A DNA stretch of 8,667 nt, taken from positions 1-8,667 of the forward strand of contig JAAZHL010000001.1 of the NCBI GenBank assembly GCA_012510755.1, read 5' to 3'. Below, in pieces: positions 1 to 5,824 of the stretch. The stretch is from Leucobacter sp. Its GTDB lineage: Bacteria > Actinomycetota > Actinomycetes > Actinomycetales > Microbacteriaceae. Below the pieces are notes generated by a model. It was not told the origin of the DNA and searched no databases. It worked only from the letters and a program-made list of their open reading frames with translations. Numbering within the stretch: the stretch's first letter is position 1; every line of letters starts with the position of its first letter. Position numbers and translations under genes: made by a program.

Positions 1-108
1 ACCGCACGCATCGTGCTCATCTGCAGGGTCATACAGACCAATGCGTGCGATGCGATCAAGCGGGCGAACGAAGTGTGACACCACCAATGTACTCTCTCTG
101 GCAGCCAT
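1..108 (-). CDS. gltB: Glutamate synthase (NADPH) large subunit, N-terminal fragment
   Basis: Only the first 36 codons are present; the gene continues beyond base 1. Reading down from ATG at 108-106, the peptide contains IGLYDPADEHDACG. This matches the conserved start of GltB: a short propeptide followed by the Cys of the class II glutamine amidotransferase domain (Cys35 here). In the family that Cys becomes the N-terminal nucleophile after propeptide cleavage and releases ammonia from glutamine, which is used to convert 2-oxoglutarate to glutamate. No clear ribosome binding site precedes the ATG; a GTG at codon 9 or 10 is a possible alternative start. The gene is divergent from the ammonium transporter gene, consistent with joint nitrogen control. 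The identification rests on one short but very characteristic motif. Confidence 0.88.
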   Translation of the reverse strand, partial: MAARESTLVVSHFVRPLDRIARIGLYDPADEHDACG

Positions 109-136
109 CAGGCCGCGCGTGGTTTTGGAGTTTTTG

Positions 137-142
137 AGATTA
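137..142 (-). promoter_or_regulatory. Candidate extended -10 of the gltB promoter
   Basis: On the minus strand TAATCT is preceded by TG and one base (TGCTAATCT), an extended -10. It lies 28 bases upstream of the gltB ATG, giving a short 5' UTR. The best -35 at 18-bp spacing is TTACGG, which is weak. This is inferred from sequence only. Confidence 0.45.
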
Positions 143-158
143 GCACACTCAGAAACAC

Positions 159-177
159 CCCCGTAACCAAAACGGGG
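159..177. promoter_or_regulatory. Palindrome in the gltB-amt spacer
   Basis: CCCCGT and ACGGGG form perfect 6-bp inverted arms around a 7-bp spacer. The element overlaps the -35 region of the candidate gltB promoter. A half-site pair GAAAC-n6-GTAAC (152-167) overlaps its left arm. It could be an operator; the protein that would bind is unknown. Confidence 0.4.
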
Positions 178-203
178 TCACGAAACATTCTCGAATTAAA
201 AGA

Positions 204-241
204 GTTACCTTGCCGTAACGCGCGAGCAAAAACTGCGAAAC
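204..241 (+). promoter_or_regulatory. GlnR-like nitrogen regulator box (four half-sites)
   Basis: Four 5-bp sites lie at exact 11-bp steps: GTTAC, GTAAC, GCAAA and GAAAC, each separated by 6 bp. The actinobacterial GlnR consensus is gTnAC-n6-GaAAc-n6-gTnAC-n6-GaAAc. Sites 1 and 4 match fully, site 2 has one mismatch and site 3 has two. Position between gltB and amt, both classical GlnR targets, supports the call. The regulator itself is not in the window. Confidence 0.6.
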
Positions 242-260
242 ACGATGCGCGCACACTGAA

Positions 261-295
261 CGAGTCGACGGGCCGCGTCGACAGATCTCGACTCG
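261..295 (+). promoter_or_regulatory. Two mutually exclusive hairpins ahead of amt
   Basis: Hairpin A pairs GTCGACG (264-270) with CGTCGAC (276-282) around a 5-base loop. Hairpin B pairs CGAGTCGA (261-268) with TCGACTCG (288-295). They share bases 264-268, so only one can form at a time. Both end just before the amt ribosome binding site at 303-308. Whether the region is transcribed is unknown, because no convincing amt -10 was found. Confidence 0.4.
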
Positions 296-318
296 ATCAA
301 TTGAAAGGCGGCAACAAC

Positions 319-1557
319 ATGGAACTCACACCACAAGACGTGTGGACTCTTGCAAGCACCGCGCTCGTACTCATCATGACCCCCGGGCTCGCACTGTTCT
401 ACGGGGGGCTCGTCAGAGTGCGCTCAGTGGTGAACATGATGCTGTTCAGCGTGAGCGCGATGGGCGTCGTGGGAGTGCTCTGGGTGCTGTTCGGATACAG
501 CATGAACTATTTTGCCGATGGCGAGAGCGGCTTCGCTGGCAGTCCGTTCAAAGACTTCGGGCTGCTGAACACGCCCCCAACTGACTTCATCGGCGTCGGT
601 TTTGGTGCCGTGTTCGCCATGATCACCACCGCCCTCATCTCGGGCGCGATCGCCGACCGTGTCGGGCTCGGCTCGTGGGTGCTGTTCGCCGGAGTGTGGG
701 CCTCGCTCGTCTACTTTCCCGTCGCCGCGTGGGTGTGGGGCGGCGGCTGGATTCAGCGGCTCGGCGAGACACTCGGCACCCCAGATGTGATCGATCTCGC
801 CGGCGGCACCGTCATTCACATCAATGCTGGGGCCGCGGCGTTGGCACTCGCGTTGGTTGCTGGCAAGCGTTTAGGTTTTGCACCAGGATCACACCCCCCG
901 CACAGCATTCCCCTCGTGACCATTGGCGCAGCCTTGCTGTGGTTCGGCTGGATCGGCTTCAACTCGGGCCTGGCGACTGAGGTGGGAGAGGCTGGCTTGA
1001 TCCTCGTCAACACCCTTGTCGCACCCGCTGCAGGCATTCTCGGCTGGATCTTGACCGACGTACTGCGCGGCAAGAAGCCCGGCGTCGTCGGGGCCGCGTC
1101 TGGCGCCGTTGCGGGGCTCGTCGCAATCACCCCAAGCGCCGCTAACCTGGCCCCCCTGTGGGCAATGTTGCTCGGAGTCGTCGCAGGTGTTGCGTGTGCG
1201 CTCGCCATCGAATGGAAATATCGGCTCGGCTACGACGACTCGCTCGACGTGGTGGGGTTGCACCTCGTCGCAGGTGTCATCGGCTCGCTCTATCTCGGCT
1301 TCTTCGCCTTTGACGACGGGCTGTTCACCGGCGGTGACGCGGGCCTGCTGCTCGTGCAAACCATCTCGGTGCTCGCGGTCATGCTCTACTCGTTCGTTGT
1401 CTCACTGCTCATCGCAGTGGGTGTCAAACTCGTCACTGGCCTGCGTGTGCCGACCGAGGTCGAGTTGGCCGGCATCGACGAGTCAGCGCACGGCGAGACC
1501 GCCTATGCGATCGATGATCGTGAGCGTGTTGCAGCCGTGAGCGTGTCGCAGCCGTGA
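319..1557 (+). CDS. amt: Ammonium transporter (Amt/MEP/Rh family)
   Basis: This 412-residue membrane protein conducts ammonium/ammonia across the cytoplasmic membrane. The start is ATG at 319, with GAAAGG (303-308) 10 bases upstream; an in-frame TTG at 301 lies before that site and is less likely. Hydrophobic segments are consistent with the usual 11 transmembrane helices, with no cleavable signal peptide. Key pore residues are present: twin histidines His167 (GGTVIHINAG) and His315 (VVGLHLVAG), Asp159 eight residues before the first His as in E. coli AmtB, Trp211, and the Phe pair Phe99/Phe214. The C-terminal tail has the family's conserved E-L-A-G-I-D-x-S-x-H-G-E pattern, which contacts GlnK/GlnB-type PII proteins. 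No glnK follows, unlike many actinobacterial amtB operons. The stop codon lies inside a 17-bp tandem repeat. Confidence 0.96.
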   Translation: MELTPQDVWTLASTALVLIMTPGLALFYGGLVRVRSVVNMMLFSVSAMGVVGVLWVLFGYSMNYFADGESGFAGSPFKDFGLLNTPPTDFIGVGFGAVFAMITTALISGAIADRVGLGSWVLFAGVWASLVYFPVAAWVWGGGWIQRLGETLGTPDVIDLAGGTVIHINAGAAALALALVAGKRLGFAPGSHPPHSIPLVTIGAALLWFGWIGFNSGLATEVGEAGLILVNTLVAPAAGILGWILTDVLRGKKPGVVGAASGAVAGLVAITPSAANLAPLWAMLLGVVAGVACALAIEWKYRLGYDDSLDVVGLHLVAGVIGSLYLGFFAFDDGLFTGGDAGLLLVQTISVLAVMLYSFVVSLLIAVGVKLVTGLRVPTEVELAGIDESAHGETAYAIDDRERVAAVSVSQP

Positions 1558-1568
1558 GTCTGTCGCAG
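1520..1568 (+). repeat. 17-bp tandem repeat spanning the amt stop codon
   Basis: Two full units, GTGAGCGTGTTGCAGCC and GTGAGCGTGTCGCAGCC, are followed by a 15-bp partial unit (1554-1568). Because 17 is not a multiple of three, each unit is read in a different frame. The TGA stop (1555-1557) lies in the third unit. The last ~10 residues of Amt are repeat-encoded. Confidence 0.8.
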
Positions 1569-1604
1569 TGAGGTAAATCGGCGACGCATCGATGCGGCGG
1601 GTTG

Positions 1605-1636
1605 TCGATAAGTCGATGAGTCGATCAGTCGATGAT
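1605..1636. repeat. 8-bp tandem repeat TCGATNAG x4
   Basis: Four contiguous octamers: TCGATAAG, TCGATGAG, TCGATCAG, TCGATGAT. The palindrome GCATCGATGC at 1586-1595 lies just before. No function can be assigned. Confidence 0.8.
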
Positions 1637-1650
1637 GTCGACGAACCTTG

Positions 1651-1691
1651 CAGTGGTTGCTGGCGTGGGTCATTCACGTCAGCAACCACTG
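1651..1691. terminator. Long hairpin between convergent amt and dapE
   Basis: CAGTGGTTGCTG (1651-1662) pairs perfectly with CAGCAACCACTG (1680-1691). One G.U pair and CGTG/CACG extend the stem to 17 bp around a 7-base loop. There is no T-tract on either strand, so it would be a non-canonical bidirectional terminator of the sort proposed for high-GC actinobacteria. The position between converging genes is the main support. Confidence 0.6.
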
Positions 1692-1711
1692 TCTAACGTT
1701 CAGGTTCAGGC

Positions 1712-1772
1712 GCTCAGCCTGCTTCATGTGCTGAGCCTGCTTCAGTGTTGAGCCTGCTTCATGTGCTCAGCC
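1712..1772. repeat. 18-bp tandem repeat overlapping the dapE stop
   Basis: About 3.4 units: GCTCAGCCTGCTTCATGT, a 17-bp variant, another 18-bp copy, and a partial GCTCAGCC inside dapE. The dapE stop codon (TGA on the minus strand, 1759-1761) lies in the third unit. The last few DapE codons are therefore repeat sequence. Confidence 0.8.
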
Positions 1773-2919
1773 AGGCCCGCAGCGCTTCAGCCACCCGCTC
1801 AATCTCTGCGACAGCGACCCGCTCGTCGTCTGCGTGTGCAAGTAGCGGATCACCCGGGCCAAAGTTGACTGCGGGTATTCCGAGGGCGCTGAACCGTGAC
1901 ACATCGGTCCAGCCAAGTTCGCGGTGCACCTTCTCTCCTATCGCCTCGACGAACTCACGCACGTACGGGTGCCGCAGCCCCGGCCGAGCACCAGCCGCCA
2001 CATCAACGAACTGCACCTCATCGGCGTCGAAGAAGAAATCTCGCACAAACTGCTGCGCCTCGTCAATACTTCTGCTCGGAGCAAATCGAAAGTTCACTTC
2101 AATCTCGCACAGATCAGGAACCACATTGCCCGCAACTCCCCCGCCAATTCGCACGGCGTTGAGCCCTTCGCGGTACGTCAACCCATCAACCTCGATCGCA
2201 CTCGCCTCGAACTCTTCAAGCCGCTGCAAGAGGGTGGCGGCGCGATGAATGGCGTTACGCCCCATCCAGCTGCGAGCGGAATGCGCTTGCACACCACTGA
2301 CCCGCACCACCGCGCGCAGGGTGCCGTTGCAGCCGCCCTCAACGTTGCCAGAGGTCGGCTCACCAAGAATCGCGAAATCGGCATCGAAAAGGTTCGGGTG
2401 GTGACGCATGACACGGCCCAGTCCGTTCAGCTCGTCAGCGACTTCTTCATGGTCGTACCAGACCCACGTAATGTCAACCGCCGGCGCGGTGAGTTCGAGC
2501 GCGAGTGCCAGTTGCACGGCGACGCCGGCCTTCATATCGACCGTGCCGCGCCCCCAGATCATCGCGCCCCCAGAAGCCGCGTCTTCGGGTGCCGCGCCTT
2601 CGGGAGCCGCGTCTTCCCGGACCTCGTCTTCGCGAGCCTTATCTGGGCCCTGGTCACGCACCGGCAGGTTGCCGTTGACCGGCACGGTGTCGATGTGCCC
2701 CGCAATGATCACCCGCTGGGCACGCCCAAGTTCGGTGCGCGCAATCAAGGCGTCGCCGTCTCGCAGCACCGTGAGGTGTTCGGCCCCGGCGAGCGCATGT
2801 GCAATCGCGTCGGCAAGGGGGCCTTCGCTGCCCGAGACCGACTCAATGTTGCACAGTTGCCGTGTAAGTTCGACCGGTTCTCGAGAACTTAAGAAGAAAG
2901 TTGACCTGATGCTGTTCAC
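1759..2919 (-). CDS. dapE: Succinyl-diaminopimelate desuccinylase
   Basis: This 386-residue M20-family metallopeptidase hydrolyses N-succinyl-LL-diaminopimelate to LL-diaminopimelate and succinate, for lysine and peptidoglycan precursors. Metal-site motifs are intact: H75-x-D77 (AGHIDTVP), bridging D128 (GTVDMK), catalytic E158 next to ligand E159 (YDHEE), E187 (LGEPT) and H362 (LLAHADDERV). The AHSARSWMGRNAIH segment is typical of actinobacterial DapE. The chosen start is GTG at 2919: TAGGGT lies 7 bases upstream and no Shine-Dalgarno is seen, which fits a leaderless mRNA. ATG at 2940 would overlap the dapD start codon and has no suitable promoter spacing. Residues ~89-118 are an unusual acidic/alanine-rich insertion with pentapeptide repeats between H75-x-D77 and D128. 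The divergent partner is dapD, as in Mycobacterium tuberculosis (Rv1202/Rv1201c). Confidence 0.93.
   Translation of the reverse strand: MNSIRSTFFLSSREPVELTRQLCNIESVSGSEGPLADAIAHALAGAEHLTVLRDGDALIARTELGRAQRVIIAGHIDTVPVNGNLPVRDQGPDKAREDEVREDAAPEGAAPEDAASGGAMIWGRGTVDMKAGVAVQLALALELTAPAVDITWVWYDHEEVADELNGLGRVMRHHPNLFDADFAILGEPTSGNVEGGCNGTLRAVVRVSGVQAHSARSWMGRNAIHRAATLLQRLEEFEASAIEVDGLTYREGLNAVRIGGGVAGNVVPDLCEIEVNFRFAPSRSIDEAQQFVRDFFFDADEVQFVDVAAGARPGLRHPYVREFVEAIGEKVHRELGWTDVSRFSALGIPAVNFGPGDPLLAHADDERVAVAEIERVAEALRAWLST
2576..2635 (-). repeat. 15-bp in-frame tandem repeat inside dapE
   Basis: Plus-strand units are GCCGCGTCTTCGGGT, GCCGCGCCTTCGGGA, GCCGCGTCTTCCCGG and a diverged ACCTCGTCTTCGCGA. 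Each is five codons, so copy changes keep the frame. On the minus strand they encode the series REDAA, PEGAA, PEDAA within DapE. Confidence 0.85.
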
Positions 2920-2932
2920 AAGAAATACCCTA
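2901..2932. promoter_or_regulatory. Divergent dapD/dapE promoter with shared -10 block
   Basis: On the plus strand TTGACC (2901-2906) and TACCCT (2926-2931) form a -35/-10 pair with a 19-bp spacer. On the minus strand the overlapping TAGGGT (2932-2927) also fits the actinobacterial TAnnnT -10. Each -10 sits exactly 7 bases from its start codon (dapD ATG 2939, dapE GTG 2919). This predicts leaderless transcripts in both directions. The minus-strand -35 is weak. Confidence 0.6.
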
Positions 2933-2938
2933 GAGTGC

Positions 2939-3904
2939 ATGAACGCTACACGCACCGCATGGGCCGATGGAATCATCACCGTGGCGAAAGACGACACTGT
3001 GCTCGACGCGTGGTTTCCGTCGCCCGCGCTCGGCGCGATGCACACCGAAATGATGCAGGTGAGCCCCCTGCTGCAGTCGCAACAGGGCCGCGATGATGCG
3101 CGTGACGTTGAGCTGTCTGCCGTGACCGTGCAGATCGATCTCGATGCGGCGCCGACTCACACCGCAGACGTGTATTTGCGGTTGCATCTCTTGTCGCACC
3201 GGCTTGTTGCACCGAACTCAATCAACCTCGAAGGTGTGTTTGCGTTGCTGCCAACGGTCGCCTGGACCACCGCAGGGCCGATGCTCGCCACCGGTCTCAG
3301 CCAGCGGCTAGGCGCGCTCAAACGCAACGGCATCACCGTCGTGGGTCTCGACAAGTTTCCGCGCATGACCGACTACGTCGTGCCACCAGACGTGCGCATT
3401 GCCGACGCCTCACGTGTGCGCCTCGGCGCGCATCTCGCAGCAGGCACCACGGTGATGCACGAGGGGTTCGTGAACTTCAATGCGGGCACCCTCGGGCCGG
3501 CGATGGTCGAGGGGCGAATTTCGCAAGGTGTGGTGGTTGGCGCTGGCAGCGATATTGGCGGTGGCGCCTCGATCATGGGCACGCTTTCGGGCGGCGGGCA
3601 GCAGCGCATCACAATCGGTGAACGAGCGCTGCTCGGAGCGAACGCGGGTATCGGCATCTCGATCGGCAACGATTGCGTGGTTGAAGCAGGGCTCTATGTC
3701 ACGGCTGGCACACGTGTGCGCTATTACCCGAACACCAACGATTTGAGTGAGCGGATCGAGGTGAAAGCGTTCGAGCTGTCTGGCAAGCCGAACCTGCTGT
3801 TTCGCCGTCACTCGCTGAGTGGCGCAGTCGAGGCGCTGCCGCACGCCGGCTCAGGCATCACCCTGAACACCGCGCTGCACGGTCACAAGCCGCACGGTCA
3901 ATAG
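2939..3904 (+). CDS. dapD: 2,3,4,5-tetrahydropyridine-2,6-dicarboxylate N-succinyltransferase
   Basis: This 321-residue enzyme transfers succinyl from succinyl-CoA to tetrahydrodipicolinate in the succinylase branch of diaminopimelate/lysine synthesis. It belongs to the actinobacterial DapD type; the M. tuberculosis protein is about 317 residues. The C-terminal half is a left-handed beta-helix of hexapeptide repeats, and the segment GRISQGVVVGAGSDIGGGAS is highly characteristic. Glu191 in AMVEGRIS corresponds to the catalytic Glu of the mycobacterial enzyme. The N-terminal region (1-~150) carries the conserved segment VVGLDKFPRMTDYVVP. The start is ATG at 2939, 7 bases after a TACCCT -10 and with no ribosome binding site, suggesting leaderless translation. 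The last residues (HGHKPHGQ) are encoded by 15-bp tandem repeats, and the TAG stop is a variant base within the second unit. Confidence 0.95.
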   Translation: MNATRTAWADGIITVAKDDTVLDAWFPSPALGAMHTEMMQVSPLLQSQQGRDDARDVELSAVTVQIDLDAAPTHTADVYLRLHLLSHRLVAPNSINLEGVFALLPTVAWTTAGPMLATGLSQRLGALKRNGITVVGLDKFPRMTDYVVPPDVRIADASRVRLGAHLAAGTTVMHEGFVNFNAGTLGPAMVEGRISQGVVVGAGSDIGGGASIMGTLSGGGQQRITIGERALLGANAGIGISIGNDCVVEAGLYVTAGTRVRYYPNTNDLSERIEVKAFELSGKPNLLFRRHSLSGAVEALPHAGSGITLNTALHGHKPHGQ

Positions 3905-4031
3905 CCGCACGGTCACTAGCCGCACGGCCACAGCATGTAGCCATCTGCGTGAGCCGTGTGGGCAGCACGGTCACGAGCCACACGCTCACGAGCCGCACAA
4001 CCACAACGTGCAGCCGTCTGCGTGAGCCGTG
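3878..4031. repeat. 15-bp tandem repeats in a 73-bp higher-order repeat after dapD
   Basis: Units of CACGGTCACNAGCCG start at 3878, 3893 and 3908, and again at 3966 and 3981. A 36-bp block at 3923-3958 recurs at 3996-4031 (30 of 36 identical), giving a 73-bp period. The array starts inside dapD, supplies its stop codon, and fills most of the convergent spacer. In the first 36-bp block CACGGCCAC can pair with GTGAGCCGTG (one bulged A, 17-base loop), so it may also act as a terminator. Confidence 0.8.
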
Positions 4032-4070
4032 CGAGCCGCGTCTTACACGATCCCGCAGCTCAGCCCATGA

Positions 4071-4799
4071 CTATTCGTCGAAGGTTCTGACGAGGATAGC
4101 CCCGCTCTGTGGACAGTGCACCAGCTCATCTGGGGCAGTCGCCAATATGCCGCTCAGCTCGGCTGGGGCCAACTCCATGTTGCTTGCCTCTGAAATCTTG
4201 CCGCGCAGCCGCGCAGCACCAATACCGAGACGAGACCGCAGTTGCTCATAGTGATCGAGCAGGTCGCGCTGCAGCTCGGCGGCGAGACCCGCGCGTTCTT
4301 CGGCGACCGCCGCGGCCGCCGCGTCAATCTCCCGCTCACCTGCAGCAATCGCCTCAATGAGCGCCTCGCGCCGCTGATCGACCTGGTTGAGATCGTGAGT
4401 GACCGCCGCAAAGCGTTGCTGCGTGTCTTCGGCCGCCTCAAGCAGCTCAAGCTCTTTGTCTTCGAGTTCGCCCCATCGTCTCGCCAACACCTCAAGTTCT
4501 TGTTGCAACGACTGCGCCTCTTTCGCCGCGGTGCTTGCGGCGATGAGCTGCTCGTCACGGGTGATGCGCTGCTGCACCACCTCAATATCGCTCTCGAGCC
4601 GATCAATCTCGGCCTGCTGAGCGTCAAGTTCACGCTGCACCGCCATAAACGCTTGCTTCGCGGCCTGCGACTCGTCGGCCATCGCCTCGAGCTCAGCGCG
4701 CTCGGGCAGCTGTTGTCTGCGTCGGCGCATGCGGGCAAGCGCGGTGTCAAGATCTTGCAGGTTGAGCAGCAACTGCTGCTGACGGGGACTCGCCTTCAT
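4071..4799 (-). CDS. Coiled-coil protein of the C4 zinc-ribbon family with degenerate ribbon
   Basis: This 242-residue protein resembles the actinobacterial family that includes M. tuberculosis Rv2229c (about 245 residues). Residues ~5-185 are a charged, Glu/Gln/Arg/Leu-rich coiled coil, and the C terminus has the family's PDELV-C-P--GAILVRT pattern. Family members normally have C-x2-C ... C-x2-C. Here the four positions are Ser203, Ser206, Cys229 and Ser232, so zinc binding by this site is unlikely. The start is ATG at 4799, downstream of the nif3-like stop with AGG over that stop codon; an earlier in-frame ATG at 4832 would overlap the upstream gene by 23 bases. Spacing of 10 bases to the upstream gene indicates an operon. 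A role as an RNA- or protein-binding partner of the Nif3-like protein is only inference from conserved adjacency. Confidence 0.85.
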   Translation of the reverse strand: MKASPRQQQLLLNLQDLDTALARMRRRRQQLPERAELEAMADESQAAKQAFMAVQRELDAQQAEIDRLESDIEVVQQRITRDEQLIAASTAAKEAQSLQQELEVLARRWGELEDKELELLEAAEDTQQRFAAVTHDLNQVDQRREALIEAIAAGEREIDAAAAAVAEERAGLAAELQRDLLDHYEQLRSRLGIGAARLRGKISEASNMELAPAELSGILATAPDELVHCPQSGAILVRTFDE

Positions 4800-4809
4800 G
4801 GCTGCAAGC

Positions 4810-5649
4810 CTAGCGCTCAGCGCCGACAGCAAAGTCCCACGGGTCGGTGCGCAGGCTGCTCACATGAAATTGCACTCCGTCTAGTCGCGAGGCGAACATT
4901 TCTGCCGCACCCTCAAGCCAGAGCGATTCGGCAGCCCAGTGCGACACATCAACGAGTGCCGGACCGCCCGCGGCTGCGCTCAATTCGAGCGATTCTTGTG
5001 CCGGGTGGTGGCGCAGATCTGACGTCACATAGACATCTGCCCCTCGCACCAACGGGTGGTCAAGCAAACTATCGCCAGCACCACCGAGCAGGGCGATTCT
5101 CCGGACTGTTCTCTCAGCATCACCCGCCACTCTGACACCAGTCACCGTCTGCGGCAGAATTGCCGCGACACGCTCGGCAAACTCGCGCAGAGAAATCGCT
5201 GCAGGCAGCATGCCCACCCGACCAAGGCCGAACACTTCGCTCGGCCCCTCGGCGACAACAATCGGCTGTGCATCGAGCAGCCCGAGACTCCGAGCGATCA
5301 CATCAGACACGCCATGCTCGGGCTGGTCCGCGTTCGTGTGTGCACTCAGCAGCGCACAATCGCCGCGAATGAGATCTGCAAGCACGGCTCCCTTTGAGGT
5401 GTCCTCAGCGATCGTGTGCACCCCGCGCAGCAATAATGGGTGGTGGGTGAAGAGCGCATCTGCCCCCAACTCGAGCGCTTCGTTCACGGTGCTGCGCACC
5501 GCGTCTACCGCGAGCACAACCGAGCGAAGCGGTCGCTCGTCGTTGCCGGTAACGAGCCCCACCCTGTCCCAGCTTTCGGCGGTGTGTGCGGGCCAGAGTT
5601 CTTCGACCACCCGACGCAGGTCAGCCACCACATACTTAGACATACCCAT
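4810..5649 (-). CDS. Nif3-like dinuclear metal centre protein (YbgI/DUF34 family)
   Basis: This 279-residue member of the Nif3/YbgI family is often annotated as 'GTP cyclohydrolase 1 type 2'; its real reaction is unsettled. Metal ligands expected from E. coli YbgI are visible: His69-His70 (LFTHHPLL), Asp108 (SAHTNAD), His237 and Glu241 (DVSHWAAES). ADVYVTSDLRHHP near the C-terminal half is another family signature. It is close to the short (about 250-residue) form and lacks the large insertion of the roughly 380-residue mycobacterial homologue Rv2230c. ATG at 5649 is the first of two ATGs two codons apart (5649 and 5643); AGGGG lies 12-13 bases upstream of it and TAGATT (5673-5668) could be the -10. 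It is the first gene of a probable two-gene operon with the zinc-ribbon-family gene. Confidence 0.92.
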   Translation of the reverse strand: MGMSKYVVADLRRVVEELWPAHTAESWDRVGLVTGNDERPLRSVVLAVDAVRSTVNEALELGADALFTHHPLLLRGVHTIAEDTSKGAVLADLIRGDCALLSAHTNADQPEHGVSDVIARSLGLLDAQPIVVAEGPSEVFGLGRVGMLPAAISLREFAERVAAILPQTVTGVRVAGDAERTVRRIALLGGAGDSLLDHPLVRGADVYVTSDLRHHPAQESLELSAAAGGPALVDVSHWAAESLWLEGAAEMFASRLDGVQFHVSSLRTDPWDFAVGAER

Positions 5650-5667
5650 GAGGCTACCCGACCCCTG

Positions 5668-5673
5668 AATCTA
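5668..5673 (-). promoter_or_regulatory. Candidate -10 of the nif3-like operon
   Basis: TAGATT on the minus strand fits TAnnnT and lies 18 bases upstream of the ATG at 5649. The region 16-18 bp further upstream has no good -35. Weak support. Confidence 0.3.
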
Positions 5674-5824
5674 GTCCGGAGTGCAACATGCAGCGAGTCA
5701 CCCGAGCGTAACTCCTGAAACGCTTCCGCCGGTGTCGCCCGGCCGAGCGCTGTCCGCTCCCGTGATCGCTCGCCCGTGCTCCCGTTGCGCCGCCCTGCCG
5801 ACCTCTCACTTTCACACCCGCTGC

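Noticed and set aside
1924..2892. Long plus-strand open frame (322 codons) opposite dapE
   Set aside because: It is a shadow of dapE, whose metal-site motifs are all intact on the minus strand. High-GC codon use produces such frames.
2408..2938. Upstream extension of the dapD reading frame
   Set aside because: The frame is open back to 2408 but lies antisense to dapE. The protein's family similarity begins at the ATG at 2939, which also has a promoter at leaderless spacing.
3878..4031. CRISPR array
   Set aside because: Units are 15 bp and contiguous with no unique spacers, and there are no cas genes. It is a minisatellite.
4242..5135. Plus-strand open frame (297 codons) opposite the zinc-ribbon and Nif3-like genes
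   Set aside because: It spans two confident minus-strand genes and their junction, and its product has no recognisable domain.
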